Below are positions 35,267-44,541 of a DNA stretch of 64,000 bases, piece by piece. Source of the stretch: Glaciecola sp. (GTDB lineage Bacteria > Pseudomonadota > Gammaproteobacteria > Enterobacterales > Alteromonadaceae); assembly GCA_029246415.1 (NCBI GenBank), contig JAQWNF010000023.1, positions 244,572-308,571 on the forward strand. Direction: 5' to 3'. The translations under genes and the position numbers were made by a program. Numbering within the stretch: position 1 is the first letter of the stretch; every line of letters starts with the position of its first letter. A model generated the notes under the pieces. It saw only the letters and a program-made list of their open reading frames with translations. It was not told the origin of the DNA and did not search any database.

Positions 35267-37387
35267 CTAGTAGAAGGTTCGGTTTTCCTTAGCCATCGAG
35301 ACTAAAATTGGTGCAGGCGTAAATTTTTCGCCCTGTTGGACTGCAAATTCATTCAACCTATCAACCAACGTTTGAATGCCAATCGTATCCATATATCTAA
35401 ACGGTCCACCTAAGAATGGCGGGAACCCGATGCCAAAGATAGCACCAATGTCGCCATCACGCGCACTTCGGATCACGCCCTCATCCAAGCAGCGAGCCGC
35501 TTCGTTAAGCATCATATACACTGAACGTTGGATTATTTGCTCTCTACTTAACTGTGCATTTGGCGTCACATTTAACAATGTGTAGATAGACTCATCAACC
35601 ACTTTACCTTTGTGTTTAGATGAGTAATCGTAAAACCCACGACCGTTTTTCTTACCTTTACGTTCATCTTGTAGCACCTTATCAAACGCATCAGGTGCGG
35701 CAAAACGATCACCAAATTCGGCTTGCAAAATAGGAATGATCTTAGTACCTACATCAATTCCGACTTCATCGAGTAACTTCACCGGCCCTACTGGGAAACC
35801 AAATTTCACTAAGGTTTTATCCAATTTATCAATTGGCTCACCAGCTAATAGCATTTGCGCCGCTTCGTTCATATAAGGTGCCAAAATACGATTAACATAA
35901 AATCCAGCGCCATCTTTGACCACGATTGGCGTTTTGCCTTGTTTTTTAGCAAATGCCACGGTTGTTGAAATCGTTTGATCTGACGTACCGCTATGCGCGA
36001 TGACTTCTGCTAATGGCATTTTATCCACTGGAGAAAAATAATGTAACCCAATCACGTTTTCTGGACGCGAAGCCTTTGCTGCAATCTGTCCAATTGGAAT
36101 AGACGACGTATTAGAAGCAAAAATAGTTTCAGGTTGACAATTAGCTTCAACATCCGCCACCATATTTTGTTTTAAGGTCAGGTCTTCAAATACAGCTTCG
36201 ATCACCATATCTGCATGCTTAAAACCACTGTAATCGGTCGTCCCCGTAATTAAACTCAGCTGTTGCTGCATTTGTGAATGGCTCACAATGCGACGTTTTA
36301 CACGCTTATGTAAGATGCTGTATGCGGTATTTAACGCATTTTTTATACCCTGTGCTTGAATGTCTTTTATTCGCACTGGTATTTTGGCTTTAGTGGCACT
36401 GACAAAGGCAATGCCTCCGCCCATTAAACCACCACCCAATACACCGACTTTAGCGATCGGCTTAGCTGGTACATCAGCCACACCCGATTCTTTTTTCATA
36501 TATGTGGTAGCAAAAAACAAACTACGTAAGCTTTTTGATTCTGGTGTCATGACTAACTCACCAAAACGCTGTGCCTCAAGTGCCAAGCCTTTATCTAGTC
36601 CTTTATTTAATCCCGTTTCGATACATTCTAATATAGCGACAGGTGCAGGGTAATTGCCGTGCGTTTTACTCAACATTTGTTTCTTGGCTTGGCTAAACAA
36701 AATGGAGCGGCCAATGCTAGTATCTTCTAACACACGATTGAGTAAAGATTTTTTGATTGGACGGCGTTTAGGTTTACCTGCCAGTGCCATTTTTTCAGCT
36801 TCTGCTAATAAAATACTGCGCGGAACTACCGTATCGACTATGCCGTGCTTTAAGGCTTGTTTAGCTCTAACAGGTGCGCCAGTTAGCATCATTTTGATTG
36901 CTTGTTGTAAACTTATTAATCGCGGTAAACGCTGTGTACCGGTGCTGCCTGGCAATAAGCCAAGTTGTACTTCAGGCAATCCTAATACTGTGCTAGCATC
37001 ATCCGAACATATACGGGCATGACAAGCTAACGCTAATTCTAAACCACCGCCTAATGCAGGTCCGTGAATTGCCGCGATAACAGGTTTAGCTAAATCAGTA
37101 ATGCGACAAAACATTTGCTGTCCAGACGCTGCGATAGCGGTTGCACTCTGCGCTGAATCGCATGCTTCTAACATGCTCACATCGGCTCCAGCCATAAAAG
37201 AATTATCTTTTGCAGAGGTTAATACAATGCCTGTAATGTCGTCATCTTGTTCAATTTGAGTTAACAATGCATCTATTTCTGCTGAAAATTCAGCTTTTAA
37301 GATATTCATCGTTTCATTTGGCACATCCATGGATAAAATGGCAATGCCTGAATCTTGTTTGGTTAAGGTAAATGCTGGATTATTCAT
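35267..37387 (-). CDS. fadJ: FadJ, fatty-acid oxidation complex alpha subunit
   Basis: 706 residues. The N-terminal enoyl-CoA hydratase/isomerase domain has the crotonase oxyanion region HGPALGGGLELALACH, and the 3-hydroxyacyl-CoA dehydrogenase domain starts VGVLGGGLMGGG (NAD site), with ASNTSSIPI later. FadJ acts with FadI to shorten acyl-CoA chains, mostly in anaerobic or specialised beta-oxidation. The ATG at 37387 overlaps the fadI stop by one base (TAATG); the longer frame starts inside fadI and is not chosen. Confidence 0.95.
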   Translation of the reverse strand: MNNPAFTLTKQDSGIAILSMDVPNETMNILKAEFSAEIDALLTQIEQDDDITGIVLTSAKDNSFMAGADVSMLEACDSAQSATAIAASGQQMFCRITDLAKPVIAAIHGPALGGGLELALACHARICSDDASTVLGLPEVQLGLLPGSTGTQRLPRLISLQQAIKMMLTGAPVRAKQALKHGIVDTVVPRSILLAEAEKMALAGKPKRRPIKKSLLNRVLEDTSIGRSILFSQAKKQMLSKTHGNYPAPVAILECIETGLNKGLDKGLALEAQRFGELVMTPESKSLRSLFFATTYMKKESGVADVPAKPIAKVGVLGGGLMGGGIAFVSATKAKIPVRIKDIQAQGIKNALNTAYSILHKRVKRRIVSHSQMQQQLSLITGTTDYSGFKHADMVIEAVFEDLTLKQNMVADVEANCQPETIFASNTSSIPIGQIAAKASRPENVIGLHYFSPVDKMPLAEVIAHSGTSDQTISTTVAFAKKQGKTPIVVKDGAGFYVNRILAPYMNEAAQMLLAGEPIDKLDKTLVKFGFPVGPVKLLDEVGIDVGTKIIPILQAEFGDRFAAPDAFDKVLQDERKGKKNGRGFYDYSSKHKGKVVDESIYTLLNVTPNAQLSREQIIQRSVYMMLNEAARCLDEGVIRSARDGDIGAIFGIGFPPFLGGPFRYMDTIGIQTLVDRLNEFAVQQGEKFTPAPILVSMAKENRTFY

Positions 37388-38697
37388 TATTCTGTCTCCA
37401 CGATCATTGCTGCACCAAGACCACCAGCAGCACAAGCAGTCAATAGCCCTGTGCCTCCACCGCGTCGATTAAGTTCATTCAACATTTGCGTAATCATTCT
37501 AGTACCAGTTGCAGCAAAAGGATGGCCATAAGCAATCGAAGAGCCCTGTACATTAAATTTGTCCATATCGATTTCACCCGTGGCTTTACTGCGTCCTAAT
37601 TTTTCTTGTGCAAACTTATCACTGGCAAACATTTTCACATTGGATAAGGTTTGTGCGGCAAATGCCTCATGCATTTCAATTAGGGTCAGATCCGATAAAC
37701 TCATCCCCGCTCGATCTAATGCTAAAGGCGTTGCATAACTAGGGCCCATTAACATATCTTCCCACACATCAATAGCAGCAAATGCATACGATTTGATATA
37801 ACCAAGAGGGGTATAACCTAGCGCTTTAGCTTTGGCTTCGTTCATCAATATTACAGCCGATGCGCCATCAGTAAGCGGCGTTGCATTAGCCGCTGTAACA
37901 GTACCAAACTTACGATCAAATGCAGGACGCAAACGCGCGTAGCTTTCTAATGTAGTATCAAACCGAATGTTATTATCTTGCTCAACAGCTTTTTTATAAG
38001 GTTCGGGATAGGCAGTCATCACTTCATGTGCCATATGTCCGGCTGTCCAATTATGTGCAGCCAAAGTATGCGAGCGGTGTGCTAATGCATCTTGTTCGGC
38101 ACGCGTAATACCGTGGGTTTTAGCCATTTGCTCTGCGGTATTCCCCATCGATAAACCCGTTGAATACTCAGCAACAGCTGGTGGCACAGGGAGTAAATCT
38201 TTAAGACCTAAGTGTTTTAATACTTGCCATTTTTGGCCTAGGGTTTTGGTTTTCTGTAAGTCGACCAACGCTCGGGCAAGGTTTTTAGACACTTGGATCG
38301 GTGAAACAGAGGTGGAATCTGCACCACCGGCAATCCCAATATCAGCATTGCCTAATAAAATCGATTCCATGACATTTACAGTCGATTGAAAACTCGTTGC
38401 ACAGGCACGAGATACACTATAAGCGTCGGTATGCACGTTCATACCAGTGCCGAGTACTATCTCACGAGCGATATTTGGCGCTGCTGGCATTTGCACAACT
38501 TGGCCATACACAAGTTGGTCGATCTCTAATGGGGATAAATCATGACGCGCTAACAGTTCGTTAACGACCATTTTGCCTAAGTCGACGGCAGGCACACCGT
38601 GAAAATCTGTCGCCATTTTAGTAAATGGGGTACGCAATCCAGCAACGATAGCGACACGTTCGCCATTTGCTGTTTTTACCGTTTGTAAGTTAGCCAT
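37387..38697 (-). CDS. fadI: FadI, 3-ketoacyl-CoA thiolase
   Basis: 436 residues, the same length as E. coli FadI. The nucleophile cysteine is in [11 protein letters not shown], with YGHPFAATG and the second cysteine in [10 protein letters not shown]. It cleaves 3-ketoacyl-CoA to acetyl-CoA and partners FadJ. The operon is fadI-fadJ. An AGAGG Shine-Dalgarno precedes the start, and a FadR-like dyad sits about 35 bases further upstream, suggesting repression when long-chain fatty acids are absent. Confidence 0.96.
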   Translation of the reverse strand: MANLQTVKTANGERVAIVAGLRTPFTKMATDFHGVPAVDLGKMVVNELLARHDLSPLEIDQLVYGQVVQMPAAPNIAREIVLGTGMNVHTDAYSVSRACATSFQSTVNVMESILLGNADIGIAGGADSTSVSPIQVSKNLARALVDLQKTKTLGQKWQVLKHLGLKDLLPVPPAVAEYSTGLSMGNTAEQMAKTHGITRAEQDALAHRSHTLAAHNWTAGHMAHEVMTAYPEPYKKAVEQDNNIRFDTTLESYARLRPAFDRKFGTVTAANATPLTDGASAVILMNEAKAKALGYTPLGYIKSYAFAAIDVWEDMLMGPSYATPLALDRAGMSLSDLTLIEMHEAFAAQTLSNVKMFASDKFAQEKLGRSKATGEIDMDKFNVQGSSIAYGHPFAATGTRMITQMLNELNRRGGGTGLLTACAAGGLGAAMIVETE

Positions 38698-38731
38698 TCG
38701 TCGTCATCATCCTCTGTAAAATAAACCCACC

Positions 38732-38748
38732 CAGTGGTCAGACCTCTG
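38732..38748. promoter_or_regulatory. FadR-like operator before fadI-fadJ
   Basis: CAGTGGTCAGACCTCTG is a 17-base dyad with one mismatch between arms and the TGGTC-N-GACC core of FadR sites. It lies about 35-50 bases upstream of the fadI start. FadR control is inferred; the fadR gene is not in the window. Confidence 0.7.
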
Positions 38749-38948
38749 AGTCATGACACGCATTGTGACAAAACTTTTACGCATTATCTAGTTAAATTCC
38801 GAAAAAACACAAAATTTGTTGTACAAACCTTGTAATATGAAATCTGAACCTTACTTCCTAATTATTGTCTTTTTTTGCAAGTTCGTTTTTAACGTAGCTT
38901 GAAATGTTTCAAAAAACTCTAACAAAATCATTAAGGAAGCATGAACTT

Positions 38949-39905
38949 ATGGCATCGACAGATTTTGCCCCTATCCGTGACTATTTAAATTCACAAGTCA
39001 TCGGGCAACACGCGTTAACCGAAAATATGCTGATCGCTTTGCTCGCTGATGGACACTTGCTCGTTGAAGGTCCACCTGGTTTAGCTAAGACTCGAGCAAT
39101 TAATGCGCTTGCAAATGGAGTGGAAGGTGATTTTCATCGTGTACAATTTACACCTGACTTACTCCCTGCCGATTTAACTGGTACAGATATTTACCGTCCT
39201 GAGACCGGCGAATTTGTGTTTCAGTCAGGCCCCTTATTTCACAACTTAGTATTAGCCGATGAAATCAACCGTGCACCGGCTAAAGTGCAATCGGCCTTGC
39301 TAGAAGCCATGGCTGAACGCCAAATTACAGTCGGAAATAAAACCTATACCTTGCCGGAGCTATTTTTGGTCATGGCGACTCAAAACCCGCTGGAGCAAGA
39401 AGGCACTTACCCGCTGCCTGAAGCTCAACTTGATCGGTTTTTAATGCATGTTGAAATCGATTATCCCGATGCGAAAACGGAGCTATCAATTTTACAGCTC
39501 ACGCGAAATGAAGGCTTAGCACAAACGCTAGCTCCGCCTACTCCACTCAAACAAACGGCAATTTTTGCTGCACGCAAAGACATTTTATCTATGCACATGA
39601 GTGATGCGCTGCAAGAATATATGGTGCAATTAGTCATGGCGACGCGTCAGCCCCAACAGTATGATGAAAAACTCGCACAATACATCGCCTTAGGTGTGTC
39701 TCCACGTGCCACTATTTCTTTAGATAAATGCGCCAGAGCGCATGCTTGGTTAATGGGACGAGATTTTGTAGGACCTGACAACATTCATGCTGTATTTCAT
39801 AATGTGCTACGCCACCGCCTACCATTGACCTATGAAGCTGAAGCCGATGGGGTAACAGTCAACGCCGTACTTGATAGCATATTAGCTACAGTGCCAGTGC
39901 CTTAA
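38949..39905 (+). CDS. MoxR-family AAA+ ATPase
   Basis: 318 residues. Walker A is GPPGLAKT and Walker B is LVLADEINRAP, with the MoxR signature ATQNPLEQEGTYPLPEAQLDRF. MoxR ATPases act with von Willebrand A proteins as chaperone-like units. The ATG at 38949 is preceded by AAGGAAG at nine bases; the frame extends 15 codons upstream. It is the first gene of the MoxR-Bat operon, which continues with DUF58, DUF4381, two VWA proteins and BatD. Confidence 0.93.
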   Translation: MASTDFAPIRDYLNSQVIGQHALTENMLIALLADGHLLVEGPPGLAKTRAINALANGVEGDFHRVQFTPDLLPADLTGTDIYRPETGEFVFQSGPLFHNLVLADEINRAPAKVQSALLEAMAERQITVGNKTYTLPELFLVMATQNPLEQEGTYPLPEAQLDRFLMHVEIDYPDAKTELSILQLTRNEGLAQTLAPPTPLKQTAIFAARKDILSMHMSDALQEYMVQLVMATRQPQQYDEKLAQYIALGVSPRATISLDKCARAHAWLMGRDFVGPDNIHAVFHNVLRHRLPLTYEAEADGVTVNAVLDSILATVPVP

Positions 39906-39943
39906 ACTTGGCTTATATTGAACGCGTTTTATTGAGTGTCTAA

Positions 39944-40894
39944 ATGTCGATATTGCAATCACTGAGTCAACTTACTCCTGAGGATGCAGTCGCATTAACC
40001 ATTAAAAAGTTAATGCAATACAAACTCGCCCACAAATTAATGACCTTGCACCCTAAGCGAACCCCACAAGCGCGATTGGCCGGTACTTATATCAGTAAAA
40101 TGAAAGGGCGAGGCATGGAGTTTGACGAAGCGCGTCATTATCAAGCTGGCGATGATATTCGTGCCATTGACTGGCGTGTCACAGCGCGCACTGGCAAGAC
40201 ACACACTAAAATATTTAGAGAAGAACGCGAGCGTCCTGTGTTTATTGCAACGGATGTCAGTGCTACTATGCAATTTGGCACGCAGTTGCAATTAAAATCA
40301 GTGCTTGCAGGACACTTGGCGTCGGTCCTTGCATGGTCGGCAAAAGCGCGCGGTGATCGCGTTGGTGGATTAGCCTTCAACTCTCATTCACACCGAGAAA
40401 TCAAGCCTAAAAGTCAAGACAGTGCAATACTGCATTTATTAACTGCGACCTGTCAGTTACAACAATCTCAGCCATTACACATGGATGGTGCCGAAAATCC
40501 ATTACTGGATGCCGTAAAACGACTAAGAAGGCTTGCTAAACCTGGTAGTTTAGTCTGTATCATCAGTGATTTTCAGCATTTTAATCCAGAAATCAAGCAG
40601 CATTTACAGCAACTCACCAAGCATTGTGAAGTACGAGTATTTGGTATTTCAGACCCATTAGAAACAGCACAGCAACAACACAACAGCGCACCTATTTTAG
40701 TCACTGATGGTAATGAAACCGCATTACGCGTTGTTAAAGCACACGCCGCGGGTTCACGTTATGCACAGATCCAAGCGCAAATAGCCGCATTAGGCATCAT
40801 GCAACATTGGCTCTGTGCTTCACTGCCGTTAGTGACGCAGTTAACGTCAGGATTAATCGATCCGACCCGTGACTTGCCCAAAGTGGAGGCATAA
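39944..40894 (+). CDS. DUF58 domain protein of the Bat operon
   Basis: 316 residues. The DUF58 region is centred on EFDEARHYQAGDDIRAIDWRVTARTGK (in parts), followed by a VWA-like fold with the modified metal-site motif ATDVSATM. Such proteins are encoded beside MoxR and VWA genes across bacteria and may assemble with them. It lies 38 bases after moxR, and the DUF4381 gene starts one base after its stop. Function is not known in detail. Confidence 0.9.
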   Translation: MSILQSLSQLTPEDAVALTIKKLMQYKLAHKLMTLHPKRTPQARLAGTYISKMKGRGMEFDEARHYQAGDDIRAIDWRVTARTGKTHTKIFREERERPVFIATDVSATMQFGTQLQLKSVLAGHLASVLAWSAKARGDRVGGLAFNSHSHREIKPKSQDSAILHLLTATCQLQQSQPLHMDGAENPLLDAVKRLRRLAKPGSLVCIISDFQHFNPEIKQHLQQLTKHCEVRVFGISDPLETAQQQHNSAPILVTDGNETALRVVKAHAAGSRYAQIQAQIAALGIMQHWLCASLPLVTQLTSGLIDPTRDLPKVEA

Positions 40895-40895
40895 T

Positions 40896-41480
40896 ATGGA
40901 GCCGCTCATTTTTGTCCCCCCGAACGAGGTCATTACGCCAGATAGTATAGATTGGTGGCCTCCTTCATTAGCGTTAATTGGGTTGATAATTGCTGCTATT
41001 GCATTAGTCACTTGGATTGTCATCGTCATAAAACGCTATCGAGCAGCTTTTGCAGCAAGACGCCAGGCGGTAAGTGAATTATATGCGTTACTAACCGAAA
41101 ATACAGCAAACAACACAGACACAAGCTCTCAGTTAGCGATGGTCAATCAAATCTTAAAACGGGTCGCATTACATTACTACCCTAGCGAAAGCGCCAATAT
41201 AGCTCTCTTACATGGGCAAGATTGGAGCACTTGGCTATGCGATAAAATGACGAGTAAAAGCATCAAACAAGCGTCACCCGATTATGCTGCTTCGTTATTA
41301 CTCCTCAATCAAAGTATGTATCAATCAGCTGCGCAATTAACTACGGTATTAACAATACCTGCAGCCATCGACCTTGCGCAAATGTGGTGTAAAAAAGGCT
41401 TACCTCGTTTTAACATTTTCACCATGCAACTTTCTGCTCCACGCTCTGGTTTTCCAATAGGAGCAATCAAACATGGATAG
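40896..41480 (+). CDS. DUF4381 membrane protein
   Basis: About 194 residues with one transmembrane helix at about 25-46 and a cytoplasmic C-terminal domain. DUF4381 proteins are found in MoxR-Bat operons of proteobacteria. The frame reads back into the DUF58 gene, but the ATG at 40896 (MEPLIFVPPN) follows a GGAGG Shine-Dalgarno and is preferred. The next gene overlaps its end by eight bases. Confidence 0.85.
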   Translation: MEPLIFVPPNEVITPDSIDWWPPSLALIGLIIAAIALVTWIVIVIKRYRAAFAARRQAVSELYALLTENTANNTDTSSQLAMVNQILKRVALHYYPSESANIALLHGQDWSTWLCDKMTSKSIKQASPDYAASLLLLNQSMYQSAAQLTTVLTIPAAIDLAQMWCKKGLPRFNIFTMQLSAPRSGFPIGAIKHG

Positions 41481-42501
41481 TATTATAACGATCTGGGATA
41501 ACTTATCATTTTCCTGGTGGTGGTTAGCGCTGATATACCCTTTTCCTTGGATCATACAATTATTGTTTGGCAAAGCAAAAACGGAGCAAACCAAACCCAT
41601 TTATATGCCATTTTATCGCCAATTAACGCAAGCAGCAGCACAGACTAAACGACGCTCCCCTTTACGAAGTGTGTTATTGGTTATTGCATGGAGCGCATTT
41701 GTGATTAGTGTCACCAGACCCGTTTATTACGGAGAGCCGATCTCAATCCCAAACGAAGGACGAGACTTAATGGTGGCGGTCGATTTATCTGGTTCGATGC
41801 AAACTCAAGATATGCTTGTTAATGGACAAAAAGTGGATCGCTTAGTCATGGTGAAAACGGTATTAGGTGATTTTATTCAACGCCGAATTGGTGATCGTAT
41901 TGGCTTGATATTATTTGCTGATACTGCGTATTTACAAGCGCCGTTGACGTTTGACCGCACCACTGTAGAGCAACTGTTATCAGAAACAGTGATTGGTTTA
42001 GTTGGTGATTCTACTGCTATTGGTGATGCCATTGGTTTAGCGGCAAAACGTTTCACCGATAAACCCAACGTCAATAAAGTACTGATTTTGTTAACCGACG
42101 GCCAAAACACAGCAGGTAATATCACACCAGAGCAAGCCCTTACCTTAGCGGTAGACCAACAAATAAAAATATATCCTATTGGTGTGGGAGCTGACTCTAT
42201 GGTGGTAAACAGCTTATTTGGTCAACGCCAAGTTAACCCTTCAGCAGATTTAGATGAAGGATTATTAACTCGCTTGGCCAAAGATACCGGAGGGCAATAT
42301 TTTCGGGCACGTGATACCGATGAGCTGCAACAGATTTACCGTATCTTAGATAAAATTGAACCTGTAGAAGACAATCAACAAACATTACGCCCTCAACATG
42401 CCTTGTTTTATTGGACGTTGTTAGTCGCATTATGCGCGAGTGGTCTATTATCGCTACTTAATTGGGCAAATCGTCAATTTAACTGGCGCGTGGAGGTGTA
42501 A
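41473..42501 (+). CDS. BatA-type von Willebrand A membrane protein
   Basis: 342 residues. Two N-terminal transmembrane helices (about 14-32 and 63-82) precede a VWA domain with the metal-ion-dependent adhesion site DLSGS (D104, S106, S108), followed by TDG and a C-terminal helix (about 312-330). BatA/B proteins were described in Bacteroides aerotolerance operons, though their molecular role is unsettled. The gene overlaps the DUF4381 gene by eight bases and abuts the next VWA gene. Confidence 0.9.
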   Translation: MDSIITIWDNLSFSWWWLALIYPFPWIIQLLFGKAKTEQTKPIYMPFYRQLTQAAAQTKRRSPLRSVLLVIAWSAFVISVTRPVYYGEPISIPNEGRDLMVAVDLSGSMQTQDMLVNGQKVDRLVMVKTVLGDFIQRRIGDRIGLILFADTAYLQAPLTFDRTTVEQLLSETVIGLVGDSTAIGDAIGLAAKRFTDKPNVNKVLILLTDGQNTAGNITPEQALTLAVDQQIKIYPIGVGADSMVVNSLFGQRQVNPSADLDEGLLTRLAKDTGGQYFRARDTDELQQIYRILDKIEPVEDNQQTLRPQHALFYWTLLVALCASGLLSLLNWANRQFNWRVEV

Positions 42502-44541
42502 ATGGAATGGCTTGAAATGCTTGTCAGTCAAATCACGTTGCACACTGAGCAGTTGCACTTTTTGCGTCCAATATGGCTTGGGGCACTGATTCCAGCCTTT
42601 ATTATTTATGGGCTGATCCACAGTGTCAAAAATCGTCAAAACCAAGCTAACACTTTGATTAATGATGTGCTCTATAGTTATTTAACGCAAGGCGGCTCCC
42701 AAGCACACACAACGCAACGTTTGTGGCCGTTATTACTCGCTGCAGTGTTGGCTATCATTGCGATGGCCGGTCCGACGACGCAAAAAATACCTAAACCGGT
42801 TTACGATATCGCTCAAGCCAAAGTCATAGTGTTGGACATGAGTTTGTCTATGCGAGCGACCGATGTGGCTCCGGATCGCTTATCGCGTATGAGTTACAAA
42901 GCCATTGATTTAATTAATGCTAATAATGGCGGAGAAATCGGCTTAGTCGCATACGCAGGTGATGCCTTTGTCATCAGCCCGATTACCACAGATGGCAATA
43001 ACCTCAACGCTCTTATTCCCGGTTTACGTCCTGAAATCATGCCAGAATTTGGTAGTGAACCGGCACTTGCATTGGAAAAAGCCGCCTTGATGTTAGAGCA
43101 AGCAGGCTATTTAAATGGGGATATCATTTGGTTTACTGATGGCATTGATTATGACCAGATCCCTAACTTGACTTCCCTATTGCAAAGCATGGCACATCGA
43201 GTGTCGATATTATCTGTCGGAACTACAGATGGTGCTCCCATTAAGCTCACTAACGGTCAATTGCTCAAGGATAGTGCTGGCGCCATTGTCATTCCGCGTC
43301 TGGACAATGCAAGCTTACAAACCTTAGCAGGTATTACTAACGGCGCATTTACGCCGATGACGGCTGATGAGCAAGATATTGAACTCATTATGCAAGTGGC
43401 TGATACGATATTAGCCGATGCAACTAAACTCAATACCTTGCAAGGTGATGATTGGTATGAGCTAGGTCCATATCTATTACTCCCTATTATATTCATTGTC
43501 TTACTATATTCGCGCAAGCATTGGGTCTTGATGCTAAGTATCATCTCATTCCCCTTAAGCTTACTTGCATTGAGTGGCTTGGTAATAGATCAGCCGGTAT
43601 ATGCACAAGTCACTGCTCCTTTACCTAATAAGGCTATCGAAAAAACGCCCGACTCGGCTAGCGTTACCAGTGCTGTTCAAGCTATTCGCACGCCCTTAGA
43701 TTTTTTACCTCCAGCATTACAAAATAGTAATCAAAAAGGTTTACGCGCATTTCAAAACGGAGACTACGCAACCTCTCAGTCCTTGTTTAGCGATCCAGAA
43801 TGGCAAGCTCAAGCTCAATATGCACAGGGTGATTATGCCGAAGCATTAGCGTATTTTGCACAAAATGACGACGCATTAAGCCAGTATAACGCCGGTAATG
43901 CACTAGCCAAATTAGGTGAATACGATAAAGCTTTAGAGGCATATCAGCGTGCCAATGAACTCAATCCTGATTTTAAAGAAGCGCAAGAAAACCAAGCTGC
44001 GTTGGAGTTATTTTTACAAAACCAGCCACCACAGCAATCATCTCCCGATCAGAGTCAACAAGATCAAGACCAGAGTGATGAACAAAACGACCAAGAACAA
44101 CAAGATCAGCAAAGCCAATCTCAAGACAATCAAGATGCGAGCTCTGATGAACAAGAATCACAAGATCAGCAGTCTCAGCAACAGCAGTCTCAAGATGAGA
44201 AAAATCAGCAAGAGCAAAAACCAAGCGAGCAACAAGATCAACCATCGCCCCAAGAATCTGATGACGAAAACAGTGCTGAGCCAAATGAAGATCAAAATGA
44301 AGATCAAAAAAATGAACAAGAGCCTTCGCAACCCGATGAGCCTGAAGAATCTAAAGATCTGCAAGCGCAACAACAAGAACAGCCTCTGACCCCAGAAGAA
44401 CAAGAAAAAATGCAACGCATGCAAGCGTTGATGAATAAAGTACCCAATGATCCAGGCTACCTGCTAAAACGCAAAATGGAGCTAGAGTATCAACAACGTA
44501 AACGTCAACAGGCGCCTCGTTCAAGGACTAAACAATGGTAA
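42502..44541 (+). CDS. BatB/BatC-like VWA protein with TPR repeats and acidic Gln-rich tail
   Basis: 679 residues. N-terminal helices at about 23-40 and 76-92 lead to a VWA domain (adhesion site DMSLS, D112/S114/S116) and two further helices near 314-358. A TPR region (about 410-500, YNAGNALAKLGEYDKALEAYQRANELNPDF in sections) follows, then about 120 residues made mainly of Gln, Asp, Glu, Ser and Asn. This fuses the BatB and BatC roles in one chain, which is common in proteobacteria. It starts directly at the stop of the preceding gene and overlaps batD by seven bases. Confidence 0.88.
   Translation: MEWLEMLVSQITLHTEQLHFLRPIWLGALIPAFIIYGLIHSVKNRQNQANTLINDVLYSYLTQGGSQAHTTQRLWPLLLAAVLAIIAMAGPTTQKIPKPVYDIAQAKVIVLDMSLSMRATDVAPDRLSRMSYKAIDLINANNGGEIGLVAYAGDAFVISPITTDGNNLNALIPGLRPEIMPEFGSEPALALEKAALMLEQAGYLNGDIIWFTDGIDYDQIPNLTSLLQSMAHRVSILSVGTTDGAPIKLTNGQLLKDSAGAIVIPRLDNASLQTLAGITNGAFTPMTADEQDIELIMQVADTILADATKLNTLQGDDWYELGPYLLLPIIFIVLLYSRKHWVLMLSIISFPLSLLALSGLVIDQPVYAQVTAPLPNKAIEKTPDSASVTSAVQAIRTPLDFLPPALQNSNQKGLRAFQNGDYATSQSLFSDPEWQAQAQYAQGDYAEALAYFAQNDDALSQYNAGNALAKLGEYDKALEAYQRANELNPDFKEAQENQAALELFLQNQPPQQSSPDQSQQDQDQSDEQNDQEQQDQQSQSQDNQDASSDEQESQDQQSQQQQSQDEKNQQEQKPSEQQDQPSPQESDDENSAEPNEDQNEDQKNEQEPSQPDEPEESKDLQAQQQEQPLTPEEQEKMQRMQALMNKVPNDPGYLLKRKMELEYQQRKRQQAPRSRTKQW

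Noticed and set aside
41877..42125. Minus-strand ORFs opposite the VWA genes
   Set aside because: They have no start signals and lie antisense to strongly conserved VWA motifs.
43949..44389. 146-codon plus-strand ORF rich in Lys, Asn and Ser
   Set aside because: It is the other frame of the Gln/Asp-rich repeat region of the VWA-TPR protein; the composition is a shift artefact and there is no ribosome-binding site.
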